DNA of 64,000 nt. Source: Anaerocolumna aminovalerica. GTDB taxonomy: Bacteria; Bacillota; Clostridia; Lachnospirales; Lachnospiraceae. Below the pieces are notes generated by a model. The model did not search any database. It worked only from the letters and a program-made list of their open reading frames with translations, and was not told where the DNA came from. The DNA lies in the NCBI RefSeq assembly GCF_900115365.1, contig NZ_FOWD01000009.1, positions 62,001-126,000 on the forward strand. Direction: 5' to 3'. The translations under genes were made by a program, and so were the position numbers. Positions 35,944 to 45,320 of this stretch are shown here, in pieces (the stretch's first letter is position 1; each line of letters starts with the position of its first letter).

Positions 35944-37602
35944 TTATTTATTCCAATATACAGTAGCCCCCCTGTGAGCTGATGTGCAGTTCTTCTTGTA
36001 TAATCCTAACCATCCTGGAGATGGTTTTTCTACCGGTTTCCAGTTTTTCTTTCTGTCTTCAATTTCCTTGTCAGTTAAAGCTACTGTCAGCAAACGATTC
36101 TCTATATCGATATCTATTATATCTCCATCTTGAATGATTGCAATATTACCGCCTTCATAAGCTTCCGGTGATACGTGCCCAATTGCCAATCCACCAGTAG
36201 CACCTGAGAATCTTCCGTCTGATACCAATGCAATCTTTGTGCCCATGCCTTTACCTAATACGGCTGCCATAAAGGTTTCCATATGAGGCATACCCGGTGA
36301 TCCCTTTGGTCCCTCATACCGAATGACTACAACATCTCCGGCTTTGATCTCATCTTTCAAAATAGCATTCCATGCATCATCCTGGGAATTATAGACCTTT
36401 GCAGGTCCTCTAAACTTCCATACTGCTTTATCTACCGCGGAAAATTTAACAATACAGCTATCTGTTGCAATGTTGCCGGATAATACAGCTAAACCGCCTT
36501 GCTCATGTATGGGACTGGAAACAGGATGTATAACATCAGTATTTTTATTATCTGATAATGCAATTTTATCTGCTAAAGTACCAAACATTCCTTTTGCACT
36601 TGTTTCTACCAGTCCTGCCTTATCAAGTTCTGACATCACTGCTCCTAATCCACCTGCCATACTAAAATCTGCCATAGTATAGGCAGGGTGATTTGGGTAT
36701 ATAGTACTGATTACCGGTATTTTTCTGCTGATATCATCAAATATTTCCGGGATAATTTCAATATCTGCTTGCCTTGCCATGGCAGGAATATGTAAAATGG
36801 AATTCGTAGATCCGCCGGTTGCCATCATATATTTGACCGCATTTTCAAAGTTCTCTTTCTTAATAATGTCTCTGGGCTTAACTTCTTCTTTCACTAATTC
36901 TACAATTCTTTTCCCTACGATCTTCGCCATTTCATTCCATTCCTTGGACTGGCATCTGACACTTGCATTACCATGTGGTGATAAACCTAATATTTCAGCC
37001 GTTGCACACATAGTGTTGGCAGTTCCCATAAAGGGACAGGCACCTGGGGTTGGACAGGCATTGCGAACTACTTGTTTATATTCCTCTTCTGAAATGTCTC
37101 CTGCAATATAAGAGGCATATGCTTGTTTTGTATGTGTTAAGGTAATCATTTTTCCATCTATGTTACCGGGAGCCATAAAACCGCCTGTCATCATAACGGT
37201 AGGAATATTTACTCTTAAAGCACCCATGATCATACCTGGAACTACCTTATCACAGGTACCTAGCATAACCATACCTTCCAAGCCATTTAATTCTGCTACT
37301 GTTTCCACTTCAGATGATACCATATCACGGGCAGGCAGAGTATAGCGGTCTCCCGGTGTATTGGAACACATACCGTCACAAATACCTGAAATGGGTAATT
37401 CTACTGCATATCCACCTGCGTTATATATTTCATCTTTGATTTTTTGTATTACTTCTTTAAAAGCATAATGTCCCGGGTTCATTTCATTCCAGGAATTTAC
37501 GATACCAATAACGGAACGTTTTGCGTCTGCTTCTGTGACACCCATGGCATATAACAATGCATTTCTGTGATCCAGTGATTCTTCATTCCATTCCCTGATC
37601 AT
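35944..37602 (-). CDS. IlvD/Edd-family dehydratase, probably for a sugar acid
   Basis: A 552-residue FeS-dependent dehydratase. Family segments are [66 protein letters not shown] (cluster cysteines) and [19 protein letters not shown]. It removes water from a dihydroxy acid to yield a 2-keto acid. IlvD of valine synthesis is the alternative. No ilvBNC genes are nearby, and the catabolic neighbours and LacI regulator favour a sugar-acid substrate such as an aldonate. It begins at the SD-bearing element copy C. Confidence 0.85.
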   Translation of the reverse strand: MIREWNEESLDHRNALLYAMGVTEADAKRSVIGIVNSWNEMNPGHYAFKEVIQKIKDEIYNAGGYAVELPISGICDGMCSNTPGDRYTLPARDMVSSEVETVAELNGLEGMVMLGTCDKVVPGMIMGALRVNIPTVMMTGGFMAPGNIDGKMITLTHTKQAYASYIAGDISEEEYKQVVRNACPTPGACPFMGTANTMCATAEILGLSPHGNASVRCQSKEWNEMAKIVGKRIVELVKEEVKPRDIIKKENFENAVKYMMATGGSTNSILHIPAMARQADIEIIPEIFDDISRKIPVISTIYPNHPAYTMADFSMAGGLGAVMSELDKAGLVETSAKGMFGTLADKIALSDNKNTDVIHPVSSPIHEQGGLAVLSGNIATDSCIVKFSAVDKAVWKFRGPAKVYNSQDDAWNAILKDEIKAGDVVVIRYEGPKGSPGMPHMETFMAAVLGKGMGTKIALVSDGRFSGATGGLAIGHVSPEAYEGGNIAIIQDGDIIDIDIENRLLTVALTDKEIEDRKKNWKPVEKPSPGWLGLYKKNCTSAHRGATVYWNK

Positions 37603-37672
37603 ATTAACCTCGATTCCGGCGCTTTAACGCCTTTTAATAATGACTTTTGTGGGACCGTACAAATTGCTACAT
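37603..37672 (-). repeat. structured SD-bearing element, copy C
   Basis: Read leftward: GTAGCAATTTGTACGG...ACAAAAGTCATTATTAAAA, then GGCGT-TAAA-GCGCC, then GGAATCGAGGTTAAT against the ATG at 37602. The stem differs from copies A and B but pairing is kept (T-A to C-G type change plus a G-U), which supports an RNA structure. Confidence 0.85.
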
Positions 37673-37688
37673 CTATCAAAATTTATTA

Positions 37689-38387
37689 TCAGCCACCTAA
37701 ATAAGCTTTCTTTACTGATTCAGAACATAATAACTCTTTTCCGGTTCCTTCCAGAATTATCTCGCCATTTTCCAATACATAGGCTTTGTCACATAGCCCA
37801 AGTGCTTTCTTGGCATTCTGTTCAACTAATAATACGGTAATTCCTCTATCACGAATCTGGGCAATTAATTCATATACCTGATTTACGATAAGGGGAGCCA
37901 GACCTAATGAGGGCTCATCTAATAACATTAGCTTTGGATGTGACATAAGTCCTCTTGCAATAGCAAGCATCTGCTGCTCTCCTCCTGATAGAGTTCCGGC
38001 ATATTGTTCTTTACGTTGTTTCAATATAGGGAATAATTCATAATTCTTCTTTAATTCTTCTTCATTTTCTTTTGCACTGAATAGGTAGCCACCAACTAAT
38101 AGATTATCTTGAATTGATAGTCCTGAGAAAGTTTTTCTTCCTTCTGGTACATGAATGATACCTTTTTTTACTATATCATTTGGTTTCTTTGGTATCTGTT
38201 CTCCTAAGAATTCAATCGTTCCGGAAGTAGGCTTTACCAAACCGGAGATACAGCGAAGTAACGAAGTTTTACCGGCACCGTTTGCACCAATAATAGATAC
38301 AATTTGTCCTTGATCAGCCTTAATTGATACTTCTTTCAAAGCTTTTACGTATCCATAACTTGCAGATAAATTATTTACTTTAAGCAT
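37689..38387 (-). CDS. livF: branched-chain amino acid-type ABC importer, ATPase LivF
   Basis: A 232-residue ATPase, last gene of the importer group. Walker A is GANGAGKTS, signature TLSGGEQQMLAIARGL and Walker B LMLLDEPSLGLAP, the typical LivF form. The ATG at 38387 with AGGAGGA upstream is preferred to 38405 because it gives MLKVNNLSASYG, the usual start. It overlaps livG by eight bases. The substrate is not necessarily an amino acid: Liv-type systems also carry aromatic and other organic acids. Confidence 0.93.
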   Translation of the reverse strand: MLKVNNLSASYGYVKALKEVSIKADQGQIVSIIGANGAGKTSLLRCISGLVKPTSGTIEFLGEQIPKKPNDIVKKGIIHVPEGRKTFSGLSIQDNLLVGGYLFSAKENEEELKKNYELFPILKQRKEQYAGTLSGGEQQMLAIARGLMSHPKLMLLDEPSLGLAPLIVNQVYELIAQIRDRGITVLLVEQNAKKALGLCDKAYVLENGEIILEGTGKELLCSESVKKAYLGG

Positions 38388-39153
38388 TATCTTCCTCCTC
38401 TGCACCTAAATAAGCTTCGATTACAGCTGGGTTGTTCTGAACTTCTTTCGGTGTACCAACTCCTATGGTCTTTCCGAAATTTTGAACAACAATCTTATGA
38501 GAAATACCCATAACCAACTCTAGTCTATGTTCAATCAGCATGGTAGCAAATCCGAAATCTTTACTTAGCTTTAAAATTAATTCTGTTAACTCACCAACTT
38601 CAGTTGGATTAAGACCAGCTGCTGGTTCGTCAAGTAATAATACTTTTGGATTGCACATTAAAGCCCGTGCAATCTCTAAACGTCTCTGGTATCCATAAGC
38701 CAGATTCTCGGGTGCTTCATTTATATAATCTTTTAATCCAACAATCTCTAAGTAATGTTCACATAATTCCTTGCCTCGTTTTTCCTCAGCTTTTCTCTTT
38801 GGCGTTGGAATAATACTGCCAATGAAGGAGTATTTTGATTGTGGATCAAATGCACACATAACATTTTCTATAATAGAAAGTCCTTTAAAAAGACGAATGT
38901 TCTGAAATGTTCTACCAATTCCCAGCTTTGTAATTTCATGTTGGGGTAATTTAGTTACATTCTGACCAGATAATAAAATAGAACCTTCATCTGCAGTATA
39001 TACACCGGATATAACATTAAAAATAGTTGTTTTACCAGCTCCGTTTGGTCCAATGATACCAACTATTTCTCCTTTGTCTACAGTTACACTGAAATCTTTG
39101 GTGGCCTGTACACCTCCAAAGTTTTTACTTATATTACTTACCTGAAGAAGCAT
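38380..39153 (-). CDS. livG: branched-chain amino acid-type ABC importer, ATPase LivG
   Basis: A 257-residue ATPase. Walker A is GPNGAGKTT. The LivG-specific GRTFQNIRLFKGLSIIENV follows, the signature-bearing segment reads LAYGYQRRLEIARAL, and Walker B is VLLLDEPAAGLNPTE. The GYQRR version replaces the usual GQQRR, with no likely loss of function. RBS AGGAGG; it overlaps livM by 20 bases, so the importer subunits are translationally linked. Confidence 0.94.
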   Translation of the reverse strand: MLLQVSNISKNFGGVQATKDFSVTVDKGEIVGIIGPNGAGKTTIFNVISGVYTADEGSILLSGQNVTKLPQHEITKLGIGRTFQNIRLFKGLSIIENVMCAFDPQSKYSFIGSIIPTPKRKAEEKRGKELCEHYLEIVGLKDYINEAPENLAYGYQRRLEIARALMCNPKVLLLDEPAAGLNPTEVGELTELILKLSKDFGFATMLIEHRLELVMGISHKIVVQNFGKTIGVGTPKEVQNNPAVIEAYLGAEEEDNA

Positions 39154-40012
39154 GGGTACCCTCCTTCTTTTTCTGGAATAATTTCTTTACGTTCTTTGGA
39201 GTCAATTCCCAAGTACCAAGCAAACCTGCCGGTTTAAAATTAAGAACCAATAATACCACAACTGCATAGAATACCATTCTAAAATCAGATAAAAATCTTA
39301 ACATTTCTGGTAAGGCAGTAAGTATAATAGCTGAAAGTATAGAACCTGTTAAGCTGCTAACGCCGCCAAAGAAGTTCATGATTACCCATTCACCGCTAAG
39401 TTTCCATCCAAATAATGTAGGATCTACGTAAGTAACATAGAAAGCATACAGAACTCCGGATAAAGATACTAAAGCCACCGAGAAAAGAAAGGCAATCATC
39501 TTCACTTTTGGAACGTTAATGCCCATGGCTTTTGCTGCAAGTTCATCACCTTTTAAAGCAATACATTGTCTTCCATATTTTGATTTTTTAAAAAATGCCA
39601 CTAATATAACACAAATAATTGCAGCGACCAGAACAATAGGAAAACTAATTACTTTAGGGAAGCCGGAGAAACCTGCGGCACCACCTGTAAGTCCAGTCAT
39701 TTGGTTTAAGATAGCAGTTAAAGCTTCACCAAATCCTAATGTTACTAATGATATATAGTCACGTCTAAGTTTTACTGTAGGTAAACCTACAAAAAATCCT
39801 ATAATTACACTAATTAATACTGCTAAAATAGCTGCAGGAAGAAAAGGCCAATTAAGTTTAACAACTAAAATTCCGGATGCATAAGCACCAATTGCCATAA
39901 ATGCCGCCTGTCCTAAGGAGAACATTCCGGCTAAACTGGTAAGTACATATACACCTGCAACTCCTATTATTGTAATCAAAGTTAGAGTAAGTACTGAAAG
40001 ATAAAATTGCAT
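39134..40012 (-). CDS. livM: branched-chain amino acid-type ABC importer, permease LivM
   Basis: A 292-residue permease with eight to nine hydrophobic segments. GVYVLTSLAGMFSLGQAAFMAIGAYASG, the RRDYISLVTLGFGEA loop and FFGGVSSLTGSILSA are diagnostic of LivM. RBS AAGGAGG. It pairs with LivH to form the transmembrane channel. Confidence 0.94.
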   Translation of the reverse strand: MQFYLSVLTLTLITIIGVAGVYVLTSLAGMFSLGQAAFMAIGAYASGILVVKLNWPFLPAAILAVLISVIIGFFVGLPTVKLRRDYISLVTLGFGEALTAILNQMTGLTGGAAGFSGFPKVISFPIVLVAAIICVILVAFFKKSKYGRQCIALKGDELAAKAMGINVPKVKMIAFLFSVALVSLSGVLYAFYVTYVDPTLFGWKLSGEWVIMNFFGGVSSLTGSILSAIILTALPEMLRFLSDFRMVFYAVVVLLVLNFKPAGLLGTWELTPKNVKKLFQKKKEGTHASSGK

Positions 40013-40023
40013 TTGTTGCCTCC

Positions 40024-40899
40024 TTATGCTTTTTCTTGAACTGATTTTCCTGCGATTCCTTGTGGTCTGATAAACAAGAATAAAATCATGATAAGAAATG
40101 TTGCAACCGGTGCATAACCGGAACCTATAAAGAAAATTAAAATAGTTTCTAACAACCCTAATAATACTGCACCAAAAACCGCACCGGATATACTTCCAAG
40201 ACCTCCGATAACAGAAGCAATAAACCCTTTAACTACAAGGTTTCCAAGCTGCGCTGTAAGTGTATAATTATAAATTCCTAAGAATACACCTGCTAAAGCA
40301 CCTAATGCACCTGATATAAAGAAAGCAATGCTTATAGTCTTAAATACATCAATACCCATTAAATATGCAGTATCTCTATCATATGATACGGCACGTAAAG
40401 CACGTCCCATTTTTGTTTTCTGAAGTACAAATACTAATATAATAAGCACAATTGCAGAAATGCCAAGCATTACTACACTACTGGTCTGAATTACAAAATT
40501 TCCAATCCAGATAGCTGGTTTGCTAAAGAACATAGGATATACAAAGTATCCTGCTCCCACAATAATAGTTACAATAGATTCATAAAAAGTACCTAACGTA
40601 ATAGAAGATACAAAATAATAAAATGTTGCTGAGTTTCTTTTTGTAATTCTTCTAAATGCAACGAATTCACCAAATAAACCAATTAAACCGCCTACTAACA
40701 TGGAAACTATCAGGACAGGAATTAATGACCAGCCTGTACCTGCGGATACAAAATAGCCTACAAATGCACTGAGAGTCATTAAAGCACCATGTGAGAAATT
40801 TGAGAATTTTAAAATACTAAAAATTAAAGCAAAGCCGGTAGCTATCAGGGCATAAACTGATCCAACAGCCAAACCGTTCAGTAATAACTGAATAGCCAT
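40024..40899 (-). CDS. livH: branched-chain amino acid-type ABC importer, permease LivH
   Basis: A 291-residue permease. GLAVGSVYALIATGFALIFSILKFSNFSHG is the LivH N-terminal hallmark, and AVSYDRDTAYLMGID plus VIGGLGSISGAVFGA are its coupling and C-terminal motifs. RBS AGGAGG. It follows the binding-protein gene after a gap of 269 bases that contains a 210-bp hairpin-rich element, which probably makes permease mRNA less abundant than binding-protein mRNA. Confidence 0.94.
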   Translation of the reverse strand: MAIQLLLNGLAVGSVYALIATGFALIFSILKFSNFSHGALMTLSAFVGYFVSAGTGWSLIPVLIVSMLVGGLIGLFGEFVAFRRITKRNSATFYYFVSSITLGTFYESIVTIIVGAGYFVYPMFFSKPAIWIGNFVIQTSSVVMLGISAIVLIILVFVLQKTKMGRALRAVSYDRDTAYLMGIDVFKTISIAFFISGALGALAGVFLGIYNYTLTAQLGNLVVKGFIASVIGGLGSISGAVFGAVLLGLLETILIFFIGSGYAPVATFLIMILFLFIRPQGIAGKSVQEKA

Positions 40900-40917
40900 G
40901 TTTCCCTCCTATAAGGT

Positions 40918-41126
40918 TTGTTACAAAGTTAAGCCTTGTTGTTTTACATTCTGAGTGCAGCGAAGAATCCCATGTCATTCAGAATACTGTTGTCTTTCTA
41001 AGCCACCGGAAGAACCTCACAATTATGCAGTGAGATTCTTCGCCTTTCAGGCTTAGTGTGACTTTATATGTTACACTGTCATGGCAAAATGATGGTATAT
41101 TTTATAACAAAGTCAATTTGTAACAA
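40918..41126. repeat. MITE-like 209-bp element with 10-bp terminal inverted repeats
   Basis: TTGTTACAAA at the left end and TTTGTAACAA at the right end are exact inverted repeats. Inside are CATTCTGAGTGCAGCGAAGA (from 40948), TCATTCAGAAT and GTGAGATTCTTCGC. These words recur in the hairpins at 17148 and 21381. It sits between the binding-protein and LivH genes. Confidence 0.65.
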
Positions 41127-41168
41127 CTCTCTTCATTGTCATATCTTTATGTCTTCTAGATTAGTCAA

Positions 41169-42425
41169 TTATTCTGCTGAATATTGTTTGATCATTACAG
41201 ATTGTCCATCTTTGATTTCATGAATATACATTTCAAGACCTTGTGGCTGATGATTCTCTGGATTTATAGAAATAATTCCTGTTAATCCTTCATATCCTGT
41301 TAGCTTTTCAACCGCATCTCTAATAGCAACGGAATCTTCACCAACTTCTGTAATGGTATCTGCAAGAATGTTAACAACATCATAACCTAAGAAGAATTTA
41401 TTAGTTGCATCAGCACCCGTTTCAGCTTTATATTTTTCCATTATTTCTGCGACTTTAGGCTCAGATTCTGTAATATTATTGATATAAATCACATTATTTG
41501 AAGCTGCACCTGCAAGTGAAGCAAATGGAGGAGCTGCATCCAGTCCCATGATAATAGGGCCTGTATATCCAACTGCACGTGCCTGCTGAGCGATAGTGAT
41601 TAATTCCTGTGTATAGTTAGGAGCGTAAATAACATCTGCACCTGCATTCATAAGCTTCATTAACATTGTACTAAAATCCGTATCAGTAGCTGTAAATTGA
41701 ACTTCTTGTACAATTTTTGCATCAGAACCGGATTCTGAAAGGTAACTCTTAAAGCCGTCTACTAAACCTAAAGAATAAGCATTATCACTTCTGTAAATTG
41801 CTCCAATCTTCTTAGAATTTAATTCATTAATAGCATATTTTGCCATGATGGCACCTTGTTGATCATCAGATGGTTGGAATAAGAACATGTTCTTGTATGT
41901 AACACCATCTTTATTCTGTAAAACTGCAGTATCAATAGCAAACCCTAGGATTGGTACATTATACTGTTCTGAAAGAGGTGCAATTGCAAGTCCAATATTT
42001 GCTACTGGAGGTCCAATAATTGCACTAACTCCATCTTGTGTTGCAAGAAGTGTAAAAGCATTGATAGCTTCTGTTACATCACCAGTAGTATCACGTGTTA
42101 TTAATTCAAGTTTCTTACCATTAACACCGCCAGCTGCATTTATTTCATCAATTGCATACTGAGCACCTGCTTGAATCATTTTACCAAGGGTAGCTGTTTT
42201 ACCTGTAATATCTTGCAGCGCACCGATTTTAATTGTGTCTCCGCTGGAAGCTGTACCATTTGTATCAGGTGCTTCTGGTGTTTCTGGTGTTTCTGGTGTT
42301 TCTGTTTTTTCTGTTGTCTCTGTTTCTGTTTCTTTCTTTTCAGAAGTTTCTGTTTTGTTACCAGAACAGGCAACTAATGAAAATGCCACACCTAAAACCA
42401 ACAGAGTTTTCCATAACTTCTTCAT
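41169..42425 (-). CDS. livK: LivK-type substrate-binding lipoprotein
   Basis: A 418-residue binding protein anchored by a lipid on Cys20 (lipobox LVAC). A Glu/Thr/Pro-rich linker at about 22-58 follows, then the type-I periplasmic binding fold: IKIGALQDITGKTATLGKM, QYAIDEINAAGGVNGKKLEL, VSAIIGPPVA and a final domain ending in KQYSAE. It captures the substrate outside the membrane for LivHMGF. The ATG at 42425 with AAAGGAGGA is used; the frame runs open 21 codons further. It is the first gene of the locus and lies behind the dual palindromes and a consensus promoter. Confidence 0.93.
   Translation of the reverse strand: MKKLWKTLLVLGVAFSLVACSGNKTETSEKKETETETTEKTETPETPETPEAPDTNGTASSGDTIKIGALQDITGKTATLGKMIQAGAQYAIDEINAAGGVNGKKLELITRDTTGDVTEAINAFTLLATQDGVSAIIGPPVANIGLAIAPLSEQYNVPILGFAIDTAVLQNKDGVTYKNMFLFQPSDDQQGAIMAKYAINELNSKKIGAIYRSDNAYSLGLVDGFKSYLSESGSDAKIVQEVQFTATDTDFSTMLMKLMNAGADVIYAPNYTQELITIAQQARAVGYTGPIIMGLDAAPPFASLAGAASNNVIYINNITESEPKVAEIMEKYKAETGADATNKFFLGYDVVNILADTITEVGEDSVAIRDAVEKLTGYEGLTGIISINPENHQPQGLEMYIHEIKDGQSVMIKQYSAE
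42272..42303. repeat. 9-bp direct repeats in the lipoprotein linker
   Basis: TTCTGGTGT is repeated about 3.5 times inside the LivK linker, coding for Thr-Pro-Glu repeats. The nine-base period keeps the reading frame, so the linker length can vary without frameshift. Confidence 0.8.
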
Positions 42426-42495
42426 GTAAATCCTCCTTTTAACTCGTCCCATATTTAATAAAGTTTGTAGATAATGAAACCTATACAATTATTTG

Positions 42496-42509
42496 TGAAA
42501 TCGTTTTCA
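42496..42509. promoter_or_regulatory. palindromic operator, downstream copy
   Basis: TGAAATCGTTTTCA is a near-perfect palindrome with central CG, of the LacI/CcpA operator type (cre consensus TGNAANCGNWNNCA). It lies about 70 bases downstream of the -10 box of the livK promoter. Confidence 0.75.
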
Positions 42510-42578
42510 TATGTATCATTACATTGTTTTTGTATATTTCGTATAATTTAGTGTATGTGTTTCATTAAATTCATGTTC

Positions 42579-42607
42579 ATTATATTATCACAATCTACAT
42601 TTGTCAA
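42579..42607 (-). promoter_or_regulatory. consensus sigma-70 promoter of the importer operon
   Basis: Reading leftward, TTGACA (42607-42602), a 17-base spacer and TATAAT (42584-42579): a perfect consensus, about 150 bases before the livK start. Confidence 0.88.
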
Positions 42608-42660
42608 CAAAATAATTGTTATTTTTTAAACAATTCCAATGTTTTTGGCAATATTTTTTG

Positions 42661-42674
42661 TGAAATCGTTTTCA
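42661..42674. promoter_or_regulatory. palindromic operator, upstream copy
   Basis: Exactly the same TGAAATCGTTTTCA as at 42496, including flanking GTG and TA bases. It lies 54 bases upstream of the -35 box and 165 bases from the other copy, so the promoter sits between the two. Confidence 0.75.
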
Positions 42675-42878
42675 TACCATAGAAATCTGGATTTTACCAA
42701 TTAATATGATTCTCATTTATGTTATATTTTCAGAAATCAATCCAAATAAATTGCATAATAAAAGTACTCTAAGTTTTATTTACCATTCATTGACATAGTA
42801 AATTTCAACTTAAAGTACTTTTAATAATACTTTTCAGTATAAATCTAATTTATTTAATTTATATCACGGCTTTAATGG

Positions 42879-43595
42879 CTATTCTTCTAACTTTTTGTTT
42901 TCGTATAGGCCTACCCAGGTTTCATAATATGGATTTTCCCATGTTTTTTCATCAAAGTTTTTATAATCTACCACAATAGCCTTAATAGTTTCAATATTAC
43001 CACAATCCGCATAACTAATAGCCATTCCCTTATCCTCACCATATGTGCTGCCATCTATCATATTAACATCACCAAAGTTACATTCCTTAACATAACTTCC
43101 ATCTGTAAAGTCAATATGACCTACTATTTTAACAGGGAAATTATTTTTATCCCATGCTACAAATGCCACAGTTGCATTTTTTACATCTTCACCAGAATTG
43201 TTTTTAATAACTGCATTTAACATATCCGGATATAATGCCTTATACTCTTCATCTTGTACTACATACTCAGATGATATAACATACATCGGTTGTTCTAATA
43301 AAGCCGCCTCTAATTCTTTACCGGTCATATTCTTATTAGATACTTTTGTATTTTTTCCTTGTTTTGTGTCATCTGATTCTGTATCTAATGCGAAAGAATC
43401 CATTTTAGACTTTAATTCATTATTTTCTTTTATTAGCTCATCGTTTTTTGATTTTAAATTATCAAATTCCGTTTTCAATGTATCAAATTCCCCCATGAGC
43501 CGTTTGTAATCTTCCTCTGTTTTGCTATCCTTAGAGCACCCTGCCAATATGCAGCTTGTTAAAACTAACATCAATAATATTAATTTTCTTTTCAT
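42879..43595 (-). CDS. DUF5780-type lipoprotein
   Basis: A 238-residue lipoprotein, lipid on Cys20 (LAGC). A coiled-coil-like stretch of charged heptads is at about 26-68. The C-terminal 140 residues (VISSEYVVQDEEYKALYPDMLNA to the end) resemble the DUF5780 domain, with an Ig-like fold pattern (NNSGEDVKNATVAFVAWD). Function unknown. The ATG at 43595 has GGAGG eight bases upstream. The preceding 42.68-42.88 kb gap holds no gene. Confidence 0.72.
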   Translation of the reverse strand: MKRKLILLMLVLTSCILAGCSKDSKTEEDYKRLMGEFDTLKTEFDNLKSKNDELIKENNELKSKMDSFALDTESDDTKQGKNTKVSNKNMTGKELEAALLEQPMYVISSEYVVQDEEYKALYPDMLNAVIKNNSGEDVKNATVAFVAWDKNNFPVKIVGHIDFTDGSYVKECNFGDVNMIDGSTYGEDKGMAISYADCGNIETIKAIVVDYKNFDEKTWENPYYETWVGLYENKKLEE

Positions 43596-43761
43596 ACACT
43601 TTCCTCCAAAAAATTTTCTCAAATTGTATAATAACCATATTGTACCAGCTATTTATGTGAATGTAAATCTAATTAAACTTACAAATTACCTTTTAAATTT
43701 GTTATTATTTGTTTTATCCCACCCGTAGATTTGGCTATAATTATAAAATTACAAATAAAAA

Positions 43762-43794
43762 ACGCATACCAATACTTTATTGTATTGTACGCGT
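43762..43794 (-). terminator. terminator of RNase P RNA
   Basis: ACGCATACCAATAC pairs with GTATTGTACGCGT with two irregular positions. Read leftward it is followed by TTTTTTATTTG. Confidence 0.8.
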
Positions 43795-43819
43795 CAGGTT
43801 AAGATTTATATAATATTTA

Positions 43820-44200
43820 AGTGAGCAGCACTATAAGCCGAGTTCTGTATTCGATGATCATCTATCTTTGCTACATGTTACCATATAGCTCATTTGTCAA
43901 AGACAAATCGCGACCTACCCAAAGCACGGCGGGCAACCGTATCGCTTTTAATTCGGTCTTACTTCGAGTGGGGTTTACAGAGCCTTGTTTGTTACCAAAC
44001 AAGCGGTGGTCTCTTACACCACCTTTCCACCCTTACCAAAACATCTGCAAGCAGATGAATCTGGCGGTATATTTCTATTGCACTAGCCTTGGAGTCACCT
44101 CCACCGGACGTTATCCGGCACCCTGCCCTATGAAGCTCGGACTTTCCTCACCTATGACCTTTCGGTACTTATAGGCGCGATCATCTGTGCTACTCAGCTT
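43820..44200 (-). ncRNA. rnpB: RNase P RNA (catalytic subunit)
   Basis: Reading leftward the sequence has the hallmark GAGGAAAGTCCGAGCTTC, then AGGGCAGGGTGCCGGATAAC, GGTAAGGGTGGAAAGGTG and AGGTCGCGATTTGTC, and ends with ACAGAACTCGGCTTATAGTG. This is the conserved core of bacterial RNase P RNA, which cleaves tRNA precursors. P1 forms from GAGTAGCAC near the 5' end and GTGCTGCTC at the 3' end. The order of P-elements suggests the ancestral A-type architecture. End positions are approximate. Confidence 0.95.
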
Positions 44201-44204
44201 TGTT

Positions 44205-44233
44205 ATTTTAACATAATTCATATGTTATGTAAA
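44205..44233 (-). promoter_or_regulatory. rnpB promoter
   Basis: Reading leftward, TTTACA (44233-44228) and TAAAAT (44210-44205) are 17 bases apart, just upstream of the P1 helix. Confidence 0.6.
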
Positions 44234-44336
44234 TAGAAGAATTTTTACATGGAAACTTTATCCTAATTCATGTATAATTAACTCAATGGTATGGTTTATC
44301 AGTAATATTTTTTTTATTAAATTTGGAGGCTATAAA

Positions 44337-45239
44337 ATGGATAAAAATAAAAAGATTATGAAGACAGGGTTAATTCTAATAGGCGTTACCCTTTTACTTA
44401 ATATTTGCACTATCCTGTTTTTAAGAATTAAGGAGCCTGTGTTTCTACATCATTACTATGAACACAAGATGTATCTGCAAAATGAAAATAATTTATTTTA
44501 TTCAGTTGGACTTGACGGTCCAATTAAGCTTCAATATGTAACCAATATTACAGATGACAAACAAGTTATAGGCATTACTTTTTAAGAAGCACCAGATCTT
44601 TATGTTAATGCCTCGGAATATCAACCGGCTATTTTCTCTCCAGGCATGTTTTACTCTACTTCAGATAATAACACATTAGGTACTGAAATTGGCTCCTATA
44701 GCCTGCGCACCGTATATCTTAATATAAATATTCCTATTGATTCCGTATCCGATCAGTTGGAATTGTCAGAAGCAATTATTCTTTTTAGTGGTGGAGGTCA
44801 ACTGGAAGTGAATATTGGTAAGCTGATTTTATATAAAGATGGACTATCTTCAGGAAATTACCTGATGGAATGTAGTGGTTCCAGTTCTTCCTCCGGTAAA
44901 TCGGATATATCTTTTAAATTACTTAATGACATAAGAATAAAAACAATTACCTTTCTTGATGAGTTAAAAAATTATATGAATCTTGAAATAAATAATCTGG
45001 AATATGCCACCGTTAATGACAAAGAATACAAAAAAGGTGATACTATATATATTTCCAATGCCCTGAATCCCCAAATTATTAAGGATTTATCCTTTATCCG
45101 ATTTGGAATATACCCTAGACTTTATTATGAAAACAGTCAGGGCAATACCTATTATGAACCTTTGTTTCGTGTAAGTAATGATAACTATAATAATCCAAAT
45201 TTCCTTGACATTATAAAATATGTAAAGTTTAATCGATAA
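44337..45239 (+). pseudogene. signal-anchored protein of unknown function, interrupted by one in-frame TAA
   Basis: An ATG at 44337 behind TTGGAGG opens a frame that stops at a single TAA (44583-44585) after 82 codons and continues in the same frame for 218 further codons to 45239. Upstream are one membrane segment (about 9-28, TGLILIGVTLLLNICTILFL) and HHYYEHKMYLQN. After the stop, EAPDLYVNASEYQPAIFSPGMF continues without a break in coding character. The whole would be about 300 residues. Either a recent nonsense mutation or stop-codon readthrough explains it. No family recognised. A re-initiation ATG at 44646 lacks a good RBS. Confidence 0.75.
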
Positions 45240-45320
45240 TTTTATTTAGCTTTTAATGTGATGCCAATGTTACGGGAGTTTTAGATATAATAAATGATTT
45301 AGGAAAGGTACGGTGTTAAC

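Noticed and set aside
35944-37602. Valine-pathway ilvD
   Set aside because: Not excluded, but the absence of ilvBNC/leu genes and the LacI-controlled redox neighbours make a catabolic dehydratase more likely.
42171-42442. Overlapping ORFs at the LivK linker, looking like Cys/Phe-rich proteins
   Set aside because: Artefacts of the 9-bp direct repeat read in other frames.
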